From the NCBI GenBank assembly GCA_945912145.1, contig CAMEBF010000001.1, positions 372,001 to 436,000 on the forward strand: a stretch of DNA of 64,000 nt, given 5' to 3'. The notes under the pieces are model-generated. The model made no database searches. It had not been told where the DNA came from and was given only the letters and a program-made list of their open reading frames with translations. The translations under genes and the position numbers were made by a program. This document shows positions 1 through 8,795 of the stretch, one piece after another. How positions within the stretch are numbered: the first letter of the stretch is position 1; every line of letters begins with the position of its first letter. Source of the stretch: an uncultured Clostridia bacterium (GTDB taxonomy: Bacteria > Bacillota > Clostridia > Oscillospirales > Acutalibacteraceae).

Positions 1-369
1 GTCACCGGCGATTGTCCCCAGTACTTCAGGAATCGCTAACGCATCAAGTGCTGCGCAGGCTGCAGGCGCCGTACCGGAATGACACTTTAGCAGACAAATA
101 TTCTGTGCGTAATCAACAAGAGTGACCGATTCGGCAAAAATTGCATAATATTTCATATATTTTTCGTCCGCGCTGGAGGCAAGCGAATATTTATAATGCC
201 CGTTAGAAACCGGCTGTTTGACAAGGCGCAGTTCTTTGATGTCGCGTGAAACAGTCGCCTGAGTCACTTCAATGCCGCAGGCAAGCAGTTTTTCGAGCAG
301 CTCCTCCTGCGTGCTGATATTATATTTTTCAATCAGCTCCAAAATAAAGGCGTGTCGGTCTTTTTTCAT
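1..369 (-). CDS. argR: Arginine repressor ArgR, C-terminus cut by window edge
   Basis: DNA-binding regulator of arginine metabolism; the family acts as an arginine-responsive hexamer. The 123 visible residues start at an ATG at 369. They contain the N-terminal winged-helix region, with the recognition helix QATVSRDIKEL at about residues 37-47. The start of the arginine-binding/oligomerisation domain follows, with GTAPAACAALD and LGTIAGD, which match family effector-site motifs. The stop lies outside the window. It starts 3 bases after the nadK stop and is the last visible gene of the nusB-to-argR run. In Clostridia this position is usually followed by recN, which cannot be checked here. Confidence 0.93.
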   Translation of the reverse strand, partial: MKKDRHAFILELIEKYNISTQEELLEKLLACGIEVTQATVSRDIKELRLVKQPVSNGHYKYSLASSADEKYMKYYAIFAESVTLVDYAQNICLLKCHSGTAPAACAALDALAIPEVLGTIAGD

Positions 370-372
370 ATT

Positions 373-1236
373 TTACTCTCCCGTTTTAATTTTCATTTTC
401 TTATGAAGAACATCTAAAAAAGTATCGTCTTTCATGTGCATAAACTTCACTTTTCTGTCAGCTTTTCGGATCGTTGCCGAGAAACCGGCACCAAAGTCGA
501 TGGATTCCCGACCGTCGCAGGACAGAAGCACCTGGGCGTTGCTAAGCCCCGGATTGACGATCTTCAATACGGAGCCTGCGCTGAACAGCACGGTACGTTC
601 GACAAGTGAATGCGGACAGATCGGCGAGAGAATCATACTCTCGACTCTCGGATCGACAATCGGGCCTCCTGCTGCCAGATTATAGGCTGTTGAGCCGGTC
701 GGCGTTGCGAGAATCAATCCGTCCGATGTGTAGCGATTGATAAAGCGGTTGTCACAATAAAGATCAAAAGAGGATAGCTTGATGACGCCGCCGCGCGCGA
801 ATACCGCGTCATTGATGCAGAAATCCGAAAAAATCTTCTTCTGTTCTGCATTATAGACATCAATGGCAATCACGAGGCGTTCCTCAATGTAATACTCTTT
901 TGTAATCAGCTTTTGCAGAAGCGGCATATCGTCCGATTCCAGTCCCATCAAAAAAGCAAGATTGCCGGCATTGACGCCAAGCACGGGGATATCACTTGTC
1001 AGCGCAAGCTTTGCCGCTCGGATCATCGTTCCGTCGCCGCCGATCGCGATCAGAACATCTGTAGAGTCGGCGAACTCCTGTTTGGTAACAGCTTGGGAAT
1101 GAGGAAACGAAACACCATCAGGGAGCGACGGATAGAACCGATAGGAAATGCCAAGCTTCTCAAGCGTGTGACAAAGCCTGAGCGTCGTTTCATAGGCGTG
1201 TTCTCTTGTCAGATTCGGCATAATGGTTACATTCAT
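373..1236 (-). CDS. nadK: NAD kinase
   Basis: Cytoplasmic enzyme that phosphorylates NAD to NADP, here 287 aa, normal for the family. Visible motifs are GGDGTMIRAA at about residue 67 (the GGDG kinase signature), VNAGNLAFLM at about 88, and TPTGSTAYNLAAGGPI at about 178, the NAD-binding loop. The start ATG at 1236 has no close Shine-Dalgarno site (the nearest GGAG is about 20 bases upstream), but the N-terminus MNVTIMPNLTREHA fits the beta-strand that begins this family. It lies between tlyA (58-base gap) and argR (3-base gap) in one transcription unit. Confidence 0.95.
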   Translation of the reverse strand: MNVTIMPNLTREHAYETTLRLCHTLEKLGISYRFYPSLPDGVSFPHSQAVTKQEFADSTDVLIAIGGDGTMIRAAKLALTSDIPVLGVNAGNLAFLMGLESDDMPLLQKLITKEYYIEERLVIAIDVYNAEQKKIFSDFCINDAVFARGGVIKLSSFDLYCDNRFINRYTSDGLILATPTGSTAYNLAAGGPIVDPRVESMILSPICPHSLVERTVLFSAGSVLKIVNPGLSNAQVLLSCDGRESIDFGAGFSATIRKADRKVKFMHMKDDTFLDVLHKKMKIKTGE

Positions 1237-1294
1237 ACAAATCGCCGCGGCACATTCTCCAATGGATGCAATGCCGTCCTTTCACATCATAGTA

Positions 1295-2092
1295 TCAGTC
1301 AAGCGACGCGTGAGAAGCTTCAACAACAGCGTCAATATCAATCGGCAGACTTTCGCCGTCTTTTTTCTTTAAGTGAATTAAGTATTCTATATTGCCTTCC
1401 GGTCCTTTGATCGGCGAAAAATCAAGTCCGCAGACGGTAAAACCGAGTTCACGCGCGAAAGCATCAATTTTGGCAATCACTTCGGCGTGAACGGATTTAT
1501 CCCGTACAACGCCCTTTTTGCCTACTTTTTCGCGGCCTGCTTCAAACTGCGGCTTAATCAGACATACGCATTCGCCGCCGTCCCTGAGAAGCGGATACGC
1601 CGCCGGAAGTACCAGACACAGCGAAATAAACGAAACATCCACCGAGAAAAAATCGATGGCGTCCGGCACCTGTTCGGCGGTGATATAACGCACATTCGTC
1701 CGCTCAAGATTCACGACACGCGGGTCGCTGCGCAATTTCCAGGCGAGCTGCCCATAGCCGACATCGATGCTGTAAACCTTGGACGCGCCGTTTTGCAGCA
1801 TACAATCCGTAAAACCGCCGGTGGACGCACCGATATCCATACAGATTTTGCCGTTCAGATCAATGGGAAAAACTTCCATCGCTTTTTTGAGCTTATGTCC
1901 GCCGCGACTGACAAATTCACTTGTGCCTCGCACTTCGATTTTATCCTCCGGCAAGACAGTCGTTCCGGCTTTTACGACTTTCATCCCATTGACAAAGACC
2001 TGCCCTGCCATGATAAAGGCTTTCGCTTTTTCGCGGCTTTCAGTGAGTCCCAACTCACATATGCGGGAATCCAGACGGATTTTATCACTCAT
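1295..2092 (-). CDS. tlyA: TlyA family rRNA methyltransferase / hemolysin-like protein
   Basis: 265-aa protein with an N-terminal S4 RNA-binding domain (about residues 5-65, including SREKAKAFIMAGQVFVNG) followed by an FtsJ/RrmJ-type SAM methyltransferase domain. The SAM-binding loop is DIGASTGGFTDCML at about residue 82, and LIKPQFEAGREKVGKKGVVRD is a conserved catalytic-region motif. TlyA proteins are 2'-O-methyltransferases of rRNA; the old hemolysin name is historical. The start ATG at 2092 sits 6 bases after a strong GGAGGTGA and overlaps the dxs end by 8 bases, which suggests translational coupling. Confidence 0.92.
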   Translation of the reverse strand: MSDKIRLDSRICELGLTESREKAKAFIMAGQVFVNGMKVVKAGTTVLPEDKIEVRGTSEFVSRGGHKLKKAMEVFPIDLNGKICMDIGASTGGFTDCMLQNGASKVYSIDVGYGQLAWKLRSDPRVVNLERTNVRYITAEQVPDAIDFFSVDVSFISLCLVLPAAYPLLRDGGECVCLIKPQFEAGREKVGKKGVVRDKSVHAEVIAKIDAFARELGFTVCGLDFSPIKGPEGNIEYLIHLKKKDGESLPIDIDAVVEASHASLD

Positions 2093-3956
2093 GGGACGTC
2101 ACCTCCGCAATAAAGTCAGCCATAGAAGCCGCGTCAAAGCCGAATTCTTCCAGTAGCAGTTCCGCCGTTGCATGATGAACGAATTTATCGTTGACGGCAT
2201 TTAAGATGTATTTGCCGGTATAATCGGCGTTTGTCAGCATCATATTGAAGATTTCGCCAACACCGCCGGACATCTCTCCCTCTTCATAAAAGACAATATG
2301 AGAGCAGTCAAAAACAGCGGAAACCGCTTCCGGCGAAATTGGCTTGATTTTATTGAGTTTCAGTACGCGAACGGGAATAGCTTTCTCTTTCAGAAGTCCG
2401 ACGACTTCGGCAGCTGCGGCAAAGAGGCGTCCGTATGTCACGATTGCCGTATCGGCATTCGGATCCCCGTAAATTTCATAATCGGCGAAAGAGGGCTCAT
2501 AATCTTCGGGCAAAGTCGGTTCGGAGCCTTTGAACATACGAACCGCAACAACAGCCGGTTCATGATACAATGCGCGAATAAAATCGTTTTTCATTTCACT
2601 ATAGGTCGTCGGAGAGAAAACAGTAATATCAGGGATCGTATTCAAAAACGGAACGTCCAAAAGACCGTGATGCGTTTCGCCGTCACCCGTAACAAAACCG
2701 GCACGGTCGATGGCGAGAACAATTTTCAGTTTCTGGAGTGCGGCATCATGAACAAGCTGGTCGTAGCTCCGCTGCAAAAAAGCGGAATACACGGCAAAAA
2801 CAGGAAGCATACCGCCTTTCGCCAATCCCGAGCAGAACGTAACGGCGTGCTCCTCGGCAATGCCGACGTCAAAAAAGCGATCGGGAAACTGCGATTCAAA
2901 ATGATGCAGACCCGTTCCGAGCGACATTGCCGCCGTTACGCCGCAGACGCGTTTATCATTCGCCGCAAAACGGCACATCAGATCGCCGAATTCACTCGAA
3001 AAACTGGTGCCGGAGGAATGGAATTCACCGGTATCAATATCGAATTTGGAAATGCCATGAAAAACGCTCGGCTCAAGCTCCGCGAAGTTATAGCCTTTTC
3101 CCTTTGTGGTCTTAATATGCAGCAGAATCGGATAGTTTGCCGATTTTGCACCCTCAAGGGCATCAATCAGTACATCAATGTTATGTCCGTCAATGGGACC
3201 CATATAGCGGAATCCCAGATCCTCAAACATGGTGCTGCTCTTGTAAAACAGCTTTTTCAATCCCGTTTTCAGTCGGAATATCGCATTGGAAAGCTTGACG
3301 CCGATCAGCGGGATCTTATTGATTGCCTGTTCCGTCCTGGCTTTCATACGAAAATACGACGGACGCGCCTTGATGACCGCCAGGTGAGACGCAAGCGAGC
3401 CGACATTTTTGGAAATCGACATATCGTTGTCGTTCAGAATAACAATCAGACGGGAACGTTCTCGTCCCGCATTATTGAGTGCTTCGTATACCATGCCGCC
3501 CGTAAACGCACCGTCTCCGATGACGGCGATGGCGTAATTCTTATTCCCCTTGATCTTATTTGCCTGGGCAATGCCGTAAGCGGCAGAGACAGAGGTGCTG
3601 CTGTGTCCGCTGTAAAAAGTGTCGTGCTCGCTCTCCGACGGACAGGAAAAACCCGAAAGACCGCCGTTCTGGCGCAACGTCGAAAACCGGTCATAACGGC
3701 CGGTCAGGAGCTTGTGCACATAGACCTGATGACCGACGTCCCATACGATTTTATCATGAGGCGAATTAAAAACCCGATGCAGTGCGATCGTCAGTTCGAC
3801 GACGCCTAAGTTCGACGCCAGATGTCCTCCCGTTTCGGAAACCGTGTCAATCAGTGTGTGCCGGATCTCTTCAGCGAGTAACGGCAGATCGTTTTGGGGA
3901 ATTTTTTTGACGTCGGAGGGCTTTTTGATTTTGTCAAGATATTGCGTTTCTTCCAT
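2085..3956 (-). CDS. dxs: 1-deoxy-D-xylulose-5-phosphate synthase
   Basis: First enzyme of the methylerythritol phosphate isoprenoid pathway: condenses pyruvate and glyceraldehyde 3-phosphate using thiamine diphosphate. The 623-aa length is typical. The thiamine/Mg motif is IGDGAFTGGMVYEALNNAG at about residues 146-165, and the catalytic glutamate region is DVGIAEEHAVTF near residue 365. The C-terminal transketolase domain follows (VRMFKGSE, YGRLFAAAAE). RBS TTTTGGAG precedes the ATG. Located directly downstream of ispA, so isoprenoid precursor and chain-elongation genes are co-transcribed. Confidence 0.97.
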   Translation of the reverse strand: MEETQYLDKIKKPSDVKKIPQNDLPLLAEEIRHTLIDTVSETGGHLASNLGVVELTIALHRVFNSPHDKIVWDVGHQVYVHKLLTGRYDRFSTLRQNGGLSGFSCPSESEHDTFYSGHSSTSVSAAYGIAQANKIKGNKNYAIAVIGDGAFTGGMVYEALNNAGRERSRLIVILNDNDMSISKNVGSLASHLAVIKARPSYFRMKARTEQAINKIPLIGVKLSNAIFRLKTGLKKLFYKSSTMFEDLGFRYMGPIDGHNIDVLIDALEGAKSANYPILLHIKTTKGKGYNFAELEPSVFHGISKFDIDTGEFHSSGTSFSSEFGDLMCRFAANDKRVCGVTAAMSLGTGLHHFESQFPDRFFDVGIAEEHAVTFCSGLAKGGMLPVFAVYSAFLQRSYDQLVHDAALQKLKIVLAIDRAGFVTGDGETHHGLLDVPFLNTIPDITVFSPTTYSEMKNDFIRALYHEPAVVAVRMFKGSEPTLPEDYEPSFADYEIYGDPNADTAIVTYGRLFAAAAEVVGLLKEKAIPVRVLKLNKIKPISPEAVSAVFDCSHIVFYEEGEMSGGVGEIFNMMLTNADYTGKYILNAVNDKFVHHATAELLLEEFGFDAASMADFIAEVTSHE

Positions 3957-3970
3957 AATTCACTCCAAAA

Positions 3971-4822
3971 TTAAGAAGTTCTCATAAGAAGCGACAGGGC
4001 AAACTCTCGAAGAACGGATGTATCGGCACCAAGAGCATCAAGCGCCTTGAGAGCCGCCTCGGTGTAATTCTGCGCTTTCTCCTTTGCGCCGTCAAGCCCC
4101 AAGAGAGAAACATAGGTCGATTTCTCTGCGACAAGATCACTGTTCGACTCACCCTCGAGATAATCGAGCACATCGTCAACAATCTGGAACGCAATACCGA
4201 GATTTTCGGCAAAATCGCAGGCTTTGGGGATCATATCCGCTCGTCCTGCAGCGATACAGCCGAGAGAGCAGGCGCATTCAATCAGTGCCGCTGTTTTCAG
4301 TTTATCCATTAAGAAAAGCTCGTCAAGACTTAAATTTTTTCCTTCGCCATCGAGGTCAACCACCTGACCGCCGATCATGCCGTTTACGCCGGCAAAATCA
4401 GAGAGTGTACGAACGGCAGAAGCAATACCGGCAGTATCAAGCCTTGCCTGAACAAGACAGGAAAACGCATGGGTCAGCAGCGCGTCACCTGCCAGAAGCG
4501 CGTTTGCTTCGCCGAATTTTTTATGCGAAGAGGGCTTACCGCGACGGAAATCATCGTTATCCATACACGGCAGATCGTCATGAATCAGCGAATACGTATG
4601 AATAAACTCAACAGCTGCCGCAAACGGAAGCGCTTCTGTGACATCTCCTCCCAGAATGCGACAGAATTCGAGTGTCAGAACAGGACGTACCCGTTTCCCG
4701 CCGGATTCCAGCGAATAGCGCATCGCTTCACCGATCATTGCGTACGCCGGATCGGTCTCCGGAACAAAGCGCATAATATTTTCTTCGATCACTTGTCTGT
4801 GATTTTCAAGAATCGGATTCAT
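3971..4822 (-). CDS. ispA: Polyprenyl (farnesyl/geranyl) diphosphate synthase
   Basis: Condenses isopentenyl diphosphate with allylic diphosphates to make farnesyl or geranyl diphosphate. The first aspartate-rich motif is HDDLPCMDNDDFRRGKPS at about residues 81-98; the second is in QIVDDVLDYLEG at about 217. I chose the ATG at 4822 (283 aa) because GGAG at 4832-4835 is 9 bases upstream; the upstream in-frame ATG at 4837 would sit 1-2 bases from its only SD-like sequence. Overlaps the xseB end by 17 bases. Chain length (C10, C15 or C20) cannot be fixed by eye. Confidence 0.94.
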   Translation of the reverse strand: MNPILENHRQVIEENIMRFVPETDPAYAMIGEAMRYSLESGGKRVRPVLTLEFCRILGGDVTEALPFAAAVEFIHTYSLIHDDLPCMDNDDFRRGKPSSHKKFGEANALLAGDALLTHAFSCLVQARLDTAGIASAVRTLSDFAGVNGMIGGQVVDLDGEGKNLSLDELFLMDKLKTAALIECACSLGCIAAGRADMIPKACDFAENLGIAFQIVDDVLDYLEGESNSDLVAEKSTYVSLLGLDGAKEKAQNYTEAALKALDALGADTSVLREFALSLLMRTS

Positions 4823-5018
4823 TTTGATTTTCTCCATTCTCCGATAATTCCGTGATTTTCAGTTTTGCCTGATTCAGCAGAGCAGCGCAGTACCCAGAAA
4901 GCTTCGTTGCGTCATCGTAGAGTCTGACGGTTTCTTCAAGGGTCAGGCCTCCTTTTTCGAGCATGACGACTTTTTCTTCAAGCTGCTTCATCGCTTCTTC
5001 ATATGTCATTGTTTTCAT
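4806..5018 (-). CDS. xseB: Exodeoxyribonuclease VII small subunit
   Basis: 70-aa helical protein with the family signature YEEAMKQLEEKVVMLEKGGLTLEETVRLYDDA. It forms the small subunit of the ssDNA exonuclease ExoVII with XseA. The ATG at 5018 overlaps the xseA stop by 4 bases (ATGA), indicating translational coupling and fixing the start. The acidic, low-complexity C-terminus (SENGENQNESDS) is typical. Confidence 0.95.
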   Translation of the reverse strand: MKTMTYEEAMKQLEEKVVMLEKGGLTLEETVRLYDDATKLSGYCAALLNQAKLKITELSENGENQNESDS

Positions 5019-6235
5019 GTTGTTGACTCCTCTTTTGCAATCTCCCGCACATCACACCGTACTGAGCCGTCCAAAAACGATAAGGTTACGGCATCACCGG
5101 GAGAAAGGTCTACAGCTCTCATCACGCGACGTTCTTCACAGAAGACCGGGATATAACCGTTTTCAATCATGTTATAAGGATTTAATAACCGGATTTTTTC
5201 CGAAAAAACGCGTAGCGCATTTTCTTCCCGAAGAAAATATGTTTCAGCCGCCTTATGCAGACGATCGATCAGGACTTTCGTATCAGCCATCTGTCGTTCC
5301 AGCGTTTTGCGCGGATCAAAAATTTTCAGACGAGCCGTTAGTTGATCGAGTGCGTTTCTTCGTTCTGACAGACGGTTGGCTGTCGCATGATCGAGCCGGA
5401 AAAGCAAACCATCAAGAATCTGCATAAGCTCTTCCCTCTCCGGCGTAGCCTGTTCGGTCGCTGCTGACGGCGTCGGCGCACGCATATCCGCCGCAAAATC
5501 ACAAAGTGTAAAATCAACCTCGTGACCAATACCCGTAATGATGGGAATACGGGACGACGCAACGGCTCTGACGAGACCTTCATCGTTATAGCCCCATAAA
5601 TCTTCAACCGAACCGCCGCCGCGGCAAAGAATTATCACATCAACATCACGACGCTCATTCAAAAGACGGATCGCACGGATATTTTCTTTGGCACAGGCGA
5701 CTCCCTGAACGGCGACCGGACAGAAAACCATTTCCGCTAAGGGATAACGGCGGGACAGCACGTTAACCACATCGCGGACGGCCGCCCCCACGGGAGATGT
5801 AATGACTGCGATTTTATTCGGATAGAGTGGCAGAGGGCGTTTTTTTTCATCATCAAAAAGCCCTTCCGCGCTGAGCTTCTTTTTCAGTTGTTCAAACGCC
5901 AGCATCAGCGCGCCTGCGCTTTCCGGTTCCATATCCTCCGCATAAACCTGATAGACGCCGTCGCGTTCAAAAAGAGAGACGCGACCCGTGATGTAAACCC
6001 TCATGCCGTTTTCGGGAACAAACCGAAGCCGGGACGCATTTTTGGCGAACATCACAACCTTGATGGCGCAGGAGGAATCTTTTAACGAAAAGTAGAAATG
6101 CCCGGTTTTATAGTGATTGACAAAATTGGAGATCTCACCGACAACGCAGACACGCTTGAGACGGCTGTCGGATTCCAGGAGCATTTTTAAGTATAAATTC
6201 AATTGTGAGACTGTTAAAGCGGAATCGGATTTCAT
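5015..6235 (-). CDS. xseA: Exodeoxyribonuclease VII large subunit
   Basis: Catalytic subunit of ExoVII, which degrades single-stranded DNA to oligonucleotides. An N-terminal OB-fold (about residues 1-100, with VVGEISNFVNHYKTGHFYFSLKD) precedes the exonuclease domain with ITSPVGAAVRDV, ILCRGGGSVEDLWGYNDE and GHEVDFTLCDFAADMRAPTPSAA. I prefer the ATG at 6235 (406 aa): it is 8 bases from AAGGAG and overlaps the preceding gene's stop as ATGA. The GTG two codons earlier is only 2 bases from the SD. Confidence 0.96.
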   Translation of the reverse strand: MKSDSALTVSQLNLYLKMLLESDSRLKRVCVVGEISNFVNHYKTGHFYFSLKDSSCAIKVVMFAKNASRLRFVPENGMRVYITGRVSLFERDGVYQVYAEDMEPESAGALMLAFEQLKKKLSAEGLFDDEKKRPLPLYPNKIAVITSPVGAAVRDVVNVLSRRYPLAEMVFCPVAVQGVACAKENIRAIRLLNERRDVDVIILCRGGGSVEDLWGYNDEGLVRAVASSRIPIITGIGHEVDFTLCDFAADMRAPTPSAATEQATPEREELMQILDGLLFRLDHATANRLSERRNALDQLTARLKIFDPRKTLERQMADTKVLIDRLHKAAETYFLREENALRVFSEKIRLLNPYNMIENGYIPVFCEERRVMRAVDLSPGDAVTLSFLDGSVRCDVREIAKEESTT

Positions 6236-7176
6236 TTCCACGTCTCCTTAAGAAAGCCAAGATATGCCGTGCCTGCGGCATTATCGGAAGAATAATACGG
6301 ATCAGCGAAATATCCGCCGAATTTTTCCGTCAGGTCTTTCCGGATAAGCGAATTTGACATCACTCCGCCTGCATAGAGTACGGGAAGCTCCCCGCATTTT
6401 TTCAGGGCAGACTCTGTCATCGCCGTAAGCGCAGCTTCAATATAATCCAGACAGTATTTCGCGATGTCACAAGGCTGCTCTCCGGCTTTCAGCATAGCTT
6501 CACACCGATTCTGTACACCGGAAAAGCTGCACGAACCGTCTTTCTGAAACGGCCTGACGCGATAAGTTTTGACACTCTGACAGGCCAGCTTATCGAGATG
6601 CGGTCCGGCCGGAAACGGCAGCCCGAGCAGTCCGCCGACACGATCGACAGCCTGTCCGGCTTTCAGGTCAAGGGAAGACGCGATCATCTCGATCCTGAAG
6701 ACAGATTCCGCGTCAGGGTGAACCAGCAAAACATCTGTCGTGCCGCCTGAAACATGAAACGCCAGAAAGTCATGACCGATCAGTTCTTTATGCCCGGAAG
6801 ACCAGACAGCCGCCGCAACATGCCCTGCCTGATGGGAAAACGCATAACAGGGAGCCGCAAGAAGCGACGCGGCAACAGCGGCATAGCCTTCCCCAACAGT
6901 GAAACACGGCATATAGGAGCCGTCAGCGTCACGCGGAGCTCTTGAATAACTGACGCAGCCGATGGAAGTCGTGTAACAACGGCACAATTCGGAGAGCATT
7001 GGCGGCAGATTTTTATTGTGATGAAAAACGGCGTCCGACTGCCGCAGGCCCAGTTGCCCGTCGGCAACCGGAAGCAGCTGTTTACGGGAATCAAAGCAAT
7101 CCTTCTGCGGATCATAAACCGCGCAGGAAGAGGTATAATTGCTGGTGTCAATCCCGAGATAGAGCTTGTCAGCCAT
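6232..7176 (-). CDS. TsaD/Kae1-like paralogue (peptidase M22 family)
   Basis: 314-aa ASKHA-fold protein related to TsaD, the tRNA threonylcarbamoyladenosine enzyme. It keeps an N-terminal LGIDTSNYTSSCAVYD, the HxxxH metal motif in SHQAGHVAAAVW (about residue 110), the FHVSGGTTDVLLV loop and LYAGGVMSNSLIR near the C-terminus. Its position between nusB and xseA is seen for a TsaD paralogue in many Clostridia; canonical tsaD genes usually lie elsewhere, so this is more likely the divergent second copy. Catalytic role is not established. The start lies inside the nusB end (8-base overlap), and the stop overlaps the xseA start by 4 bases. Confidence 0.8.
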   Translation of the reverse strand: MADKLYLGIDTSNYTSSCAVYDPQKDCFDSRKQLLPVADGQLGLRQSDAVFHHNKNLPPMLSELCRCYTTSIGCVSYSRAPRDADGSYMPCFTVGEGYAAVAASLLAAPCYAFSHQAGHVAAAVWSSGHKELIGHDFLAFHVSGGTTDVLLVHPDAESVFRIEMIASSLDLKAGQAVDRVGGLLGLPFPAGPHLDKLACQSVKTYRVRPFQKDGSCSFSGVQNRCEAMLKAGEQPCDIAKYCLDYIEAALTAMTESALKKCGELPVLYAGGVMSNSLIRKDLTEKFGGYFADPYYSSDNAAGTAYLGFLKETWK

Positions 7177-7579
7177 TCGCGGTCTGCCCTCTGCTGACGG
7201 AGGCCAGGAGGCCGTTCACGAAAGAGGAATCCTCCTCCGCGGCATATGTTTTTGCGAGTTCAACCGCCTCGTTGATGGAAACGGAGACCGGAATATCCGG
7301 AAACTCGAGCATTTCACATACGGCAAGACGCAGGATTGCCAGAGCGACCTTGGAAATACGGCTGAGCTTCCAACCGTTTTTCAGATTGGCGGCAATTACT
7401 TCATCGAGCTTGTCCAGTTCGGAAAGCGTCTTTTCGGAAAGCGTACGTGCAAAGTCGTCCGCCTCGAAAAGTTCTGCGTCTCTGGCGGCGTCAATGATTT
7501 CGTCAAGCGTGTATTCGCTGTTAAATTCTTTTTCAAACACGATAATAAACGCCTGTTCTCTTGCTTCTTTTCTTGTCAT
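7169..7579 (-). CDS. nusB: Transcription antitermination factor NusB
   Basis: 136-aa all-helical protein that with NusE (S10) binds boxA RNA and promotes antitermination in rRNA operons. Family motifs include MTRKEAREQAFIIVFEKEF at the start and the C-terminal LRLAVCEMLEF/SVSINEAVELAKTYA/SFVNGLLASV. GGAGG lies 9 bases before the ATG. First gene of the run to argR; a promoter and a stem-loop precede it. Confidence 0.97.
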   Translation of the reverse strand: MTRKEAREQAFIIVFEKEFNSEYTLDEIIDAARDAELFEADDFARTLSEKTLSELDKLDEVIAANLKNGWKLSRISKVALAILRLAVCEMLEFPDIPVSVSINEAVELAKTYAAEEDSSFVNGLLASVSRGQTANG

Positions 7580-7607
7580 ATATTCAGTCCTCCATATATG
7601 GCAATCA

Positions 7608-7627
7608 GCCTTCGGAGAGCCGAAGGC
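7608..7627 (-). promoter_or_regulatory. Perfect stem-loop in the nusB 5' leader
   Basis: An 8-bp perfect stem with a 4-base loop (GCCTTCGG/CCGAAGGC) lies between the nusB promoter and the nusB Shine-Dalgarno site. It lacks a following T-tract in the transcribed direction, so it is not an evident terminator. It may be a leader structure affecting stability or NusB-dependent control; function unknown. Confidence 0.55.
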
Positions 7628-7653
7628 GTGATATTTGCAAAATTCTATCGTCT

Positions 7654-7681
7654 ATTATACCATAAAAATAAAAATAAACAA
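7654..7681 (-). promoter_or_regulatory. Promoter of the nusB operon
   Basis: Minus-strand TTGTTT (7676-7681), 16-base spacer, TATAAT (7654-7659) with a TGG extended -10. It abuts the spoIIIAH stop, so the housekeeping operon is uncoupled from the sporulation operon. Confidence 0.75.
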
Positions 7682-8227
7682 CTACTTTGCGCCAATTATT
7701 GTAATTTTTTCGGGAGAAATATCGGCGTTTGCCATGACAATCTCCTTGATTTGCAGTGCGGATTCGTCATTGATCGCATCTTTTTTCACGATAATCTCTG
7801 CGGAATCCTCCGACAGGACGGCAACGCATTCGCTGCCGGTCTTGGCCTTGACAAGATTCTCTATGTTCACTTGCGCGATTTTTCGTTCCGACATGGCGCT
7901 GATGGAAGCCGCCGCCGTCTGCACGGACTGTTCGTCTGCGTCGCTGCTGTCAACGATCTCTTTGAGCGTAGCGACGGCCTCGTCGTAAGATTCGTCACGG
8001 GAGAGCTTTGCACCGGCAAAATATTCGTCGCTGACGCCGCTCGCGCCGACATAAACGGCGTCTCCGAGATTCTGACTGTTGACGTTGCTGGTGTCTGCCC
8101 CTGAAGCGTTGCCGGCCTCTTCGGCACTTTTCGGCCCGGTGTAATACCAATTTGCAAAGACTGCAATGCCGAGAAACAGTACAAGACCCGCTACGACTGC
8201 ATTTTTTCTTCCCTTTGTCATCTTCAT
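7682..8227 (-). CDS. spoIIIAH: Stage III sporulation protein AH
   Basis: Mother-cell membrane protein whose extracellular domain binds forespore SpoIIQ across the intermembrane space to form the feeding-tube channel. One N-terminal membrane segment (AVVAGLVLFLGIAVFANWYY) is followed by a linker and a C-terminal ring-building YscJ/FliF-like domain (EIVDSSDADEQSVQTA through KTGSECVAVLSEDSAEIIV). Start at ATG 8227 (181 aa) because AGGAGA is 7 bases upstream; the ATG at 8233 is too close. Last gene of the spoIIIA operon. Confidence 0.92.
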   Translation of the reverse strand: MKMTKGRKNAVVAGLVLFLGIAVFANWYYTGPKSAEEAGNASGADTSNVNSQNLGDAVYVGASGVSDEYFAGAKLSRDESYDEAVATLKEIVDSSDADEQSVQTAAASISAMSERKIAQVNIENLVKAKTGSECVAVLSEDSAEIIVKKDAINDESALQIKEIVMANADISPEKITIIGAK

Positions 8228-8255
8228 GGTCATTTCTCCTATCTGTATTGCATAT

Positions 8256-8795
8256 TCAGGCTTTTTCGCCCACATAAACCCTGTCGGAACCGATTCCGAA
8301 AAGGCTTGTTACCAGATTTGTGATCTCGGCCTTGACAACCGCACTGCCGCCGCCTTCACATAAAATCGCCACCCCTAAAATATCGGGACTTCTGATGCTG
8401 ATAACGAGTCCCGAATCCGAACCGCCGGAGGATTCATACAGTACGATTTCTTTATCATCCGACGAAGAATCGGAATCCTTGTTCGTTTTTCTGTTTTCTG
8501 CATAAACATATTCTCCGGAGGAACGAACCGTTACCATCGCTCTGACACTTCCGGCACCGCGTACCTGTCCCGCGATGCTTTCGAGGCGTTCTTCGAGCAA
8601 TTTTTCGATATCGGCTGTCGTATTGGTTTGTTGCTGCTGTTCTTTCGGAGACACAGTCTCCTGCTTCGCATTGGCAGAACTATCCGAAATGCCGCTAATC
8701 GCCAGGAGAAAGATACCAAGCAGACCGACGGCGAACACGATTGCAAGCTTTTTCTCCTCCTTGACTTTTTCGATAAACTCTTTGAGTTTTTTCAT
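8256..8795 (-). CDS. spoIIIAG: Stage III sporulation protein AG
   Basis: Ring-forming component of the SpoIIIA-SpoIIQ secretion-like channel. The N-terminus MKKLKEFIEKVKEEKKLAIV leads into a transmembrane segment (FAVGLLGIFLLAISGI), then a soluble domain with LEERLESIAGQVRGAGSVRAMVTV and a Ser/Asp-rich insertion (KTNKDSDSSSDDKE), then DILGVAILCEGGGSAVVKAEI, typical of SpoIIIAG. The ATG at 8795 (179 aa) overlaps the spoIIIAF stop as ATGA and follows GGAGGTGG. An open reading frame extends further upstream but lies inside spoIIIAF. Confidence 0.92.
   Translation of the reverse strand: MKKLKEFIEKVKEEKKLAIVFAVGLLGIFLLAISGISDSSANAKQETVSPKEQQQQTNTTADIEKLLEERLESIAGQVRGAGSVRAMVTVRSSGEYVYAENRKTNKDSDSSSDDKEIVLYESSGGSDSGLVISIRSPDILGVAILCEGGGSAVVKAEITNLVTSLFGIGSDRVYVGEKA

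Noticed and set aside
2298..3809. Long plus-strand open frame opposite dxs
   Set aside because: It is an antisense shadow of dxs; the minus-strand product has full-length family motifs.
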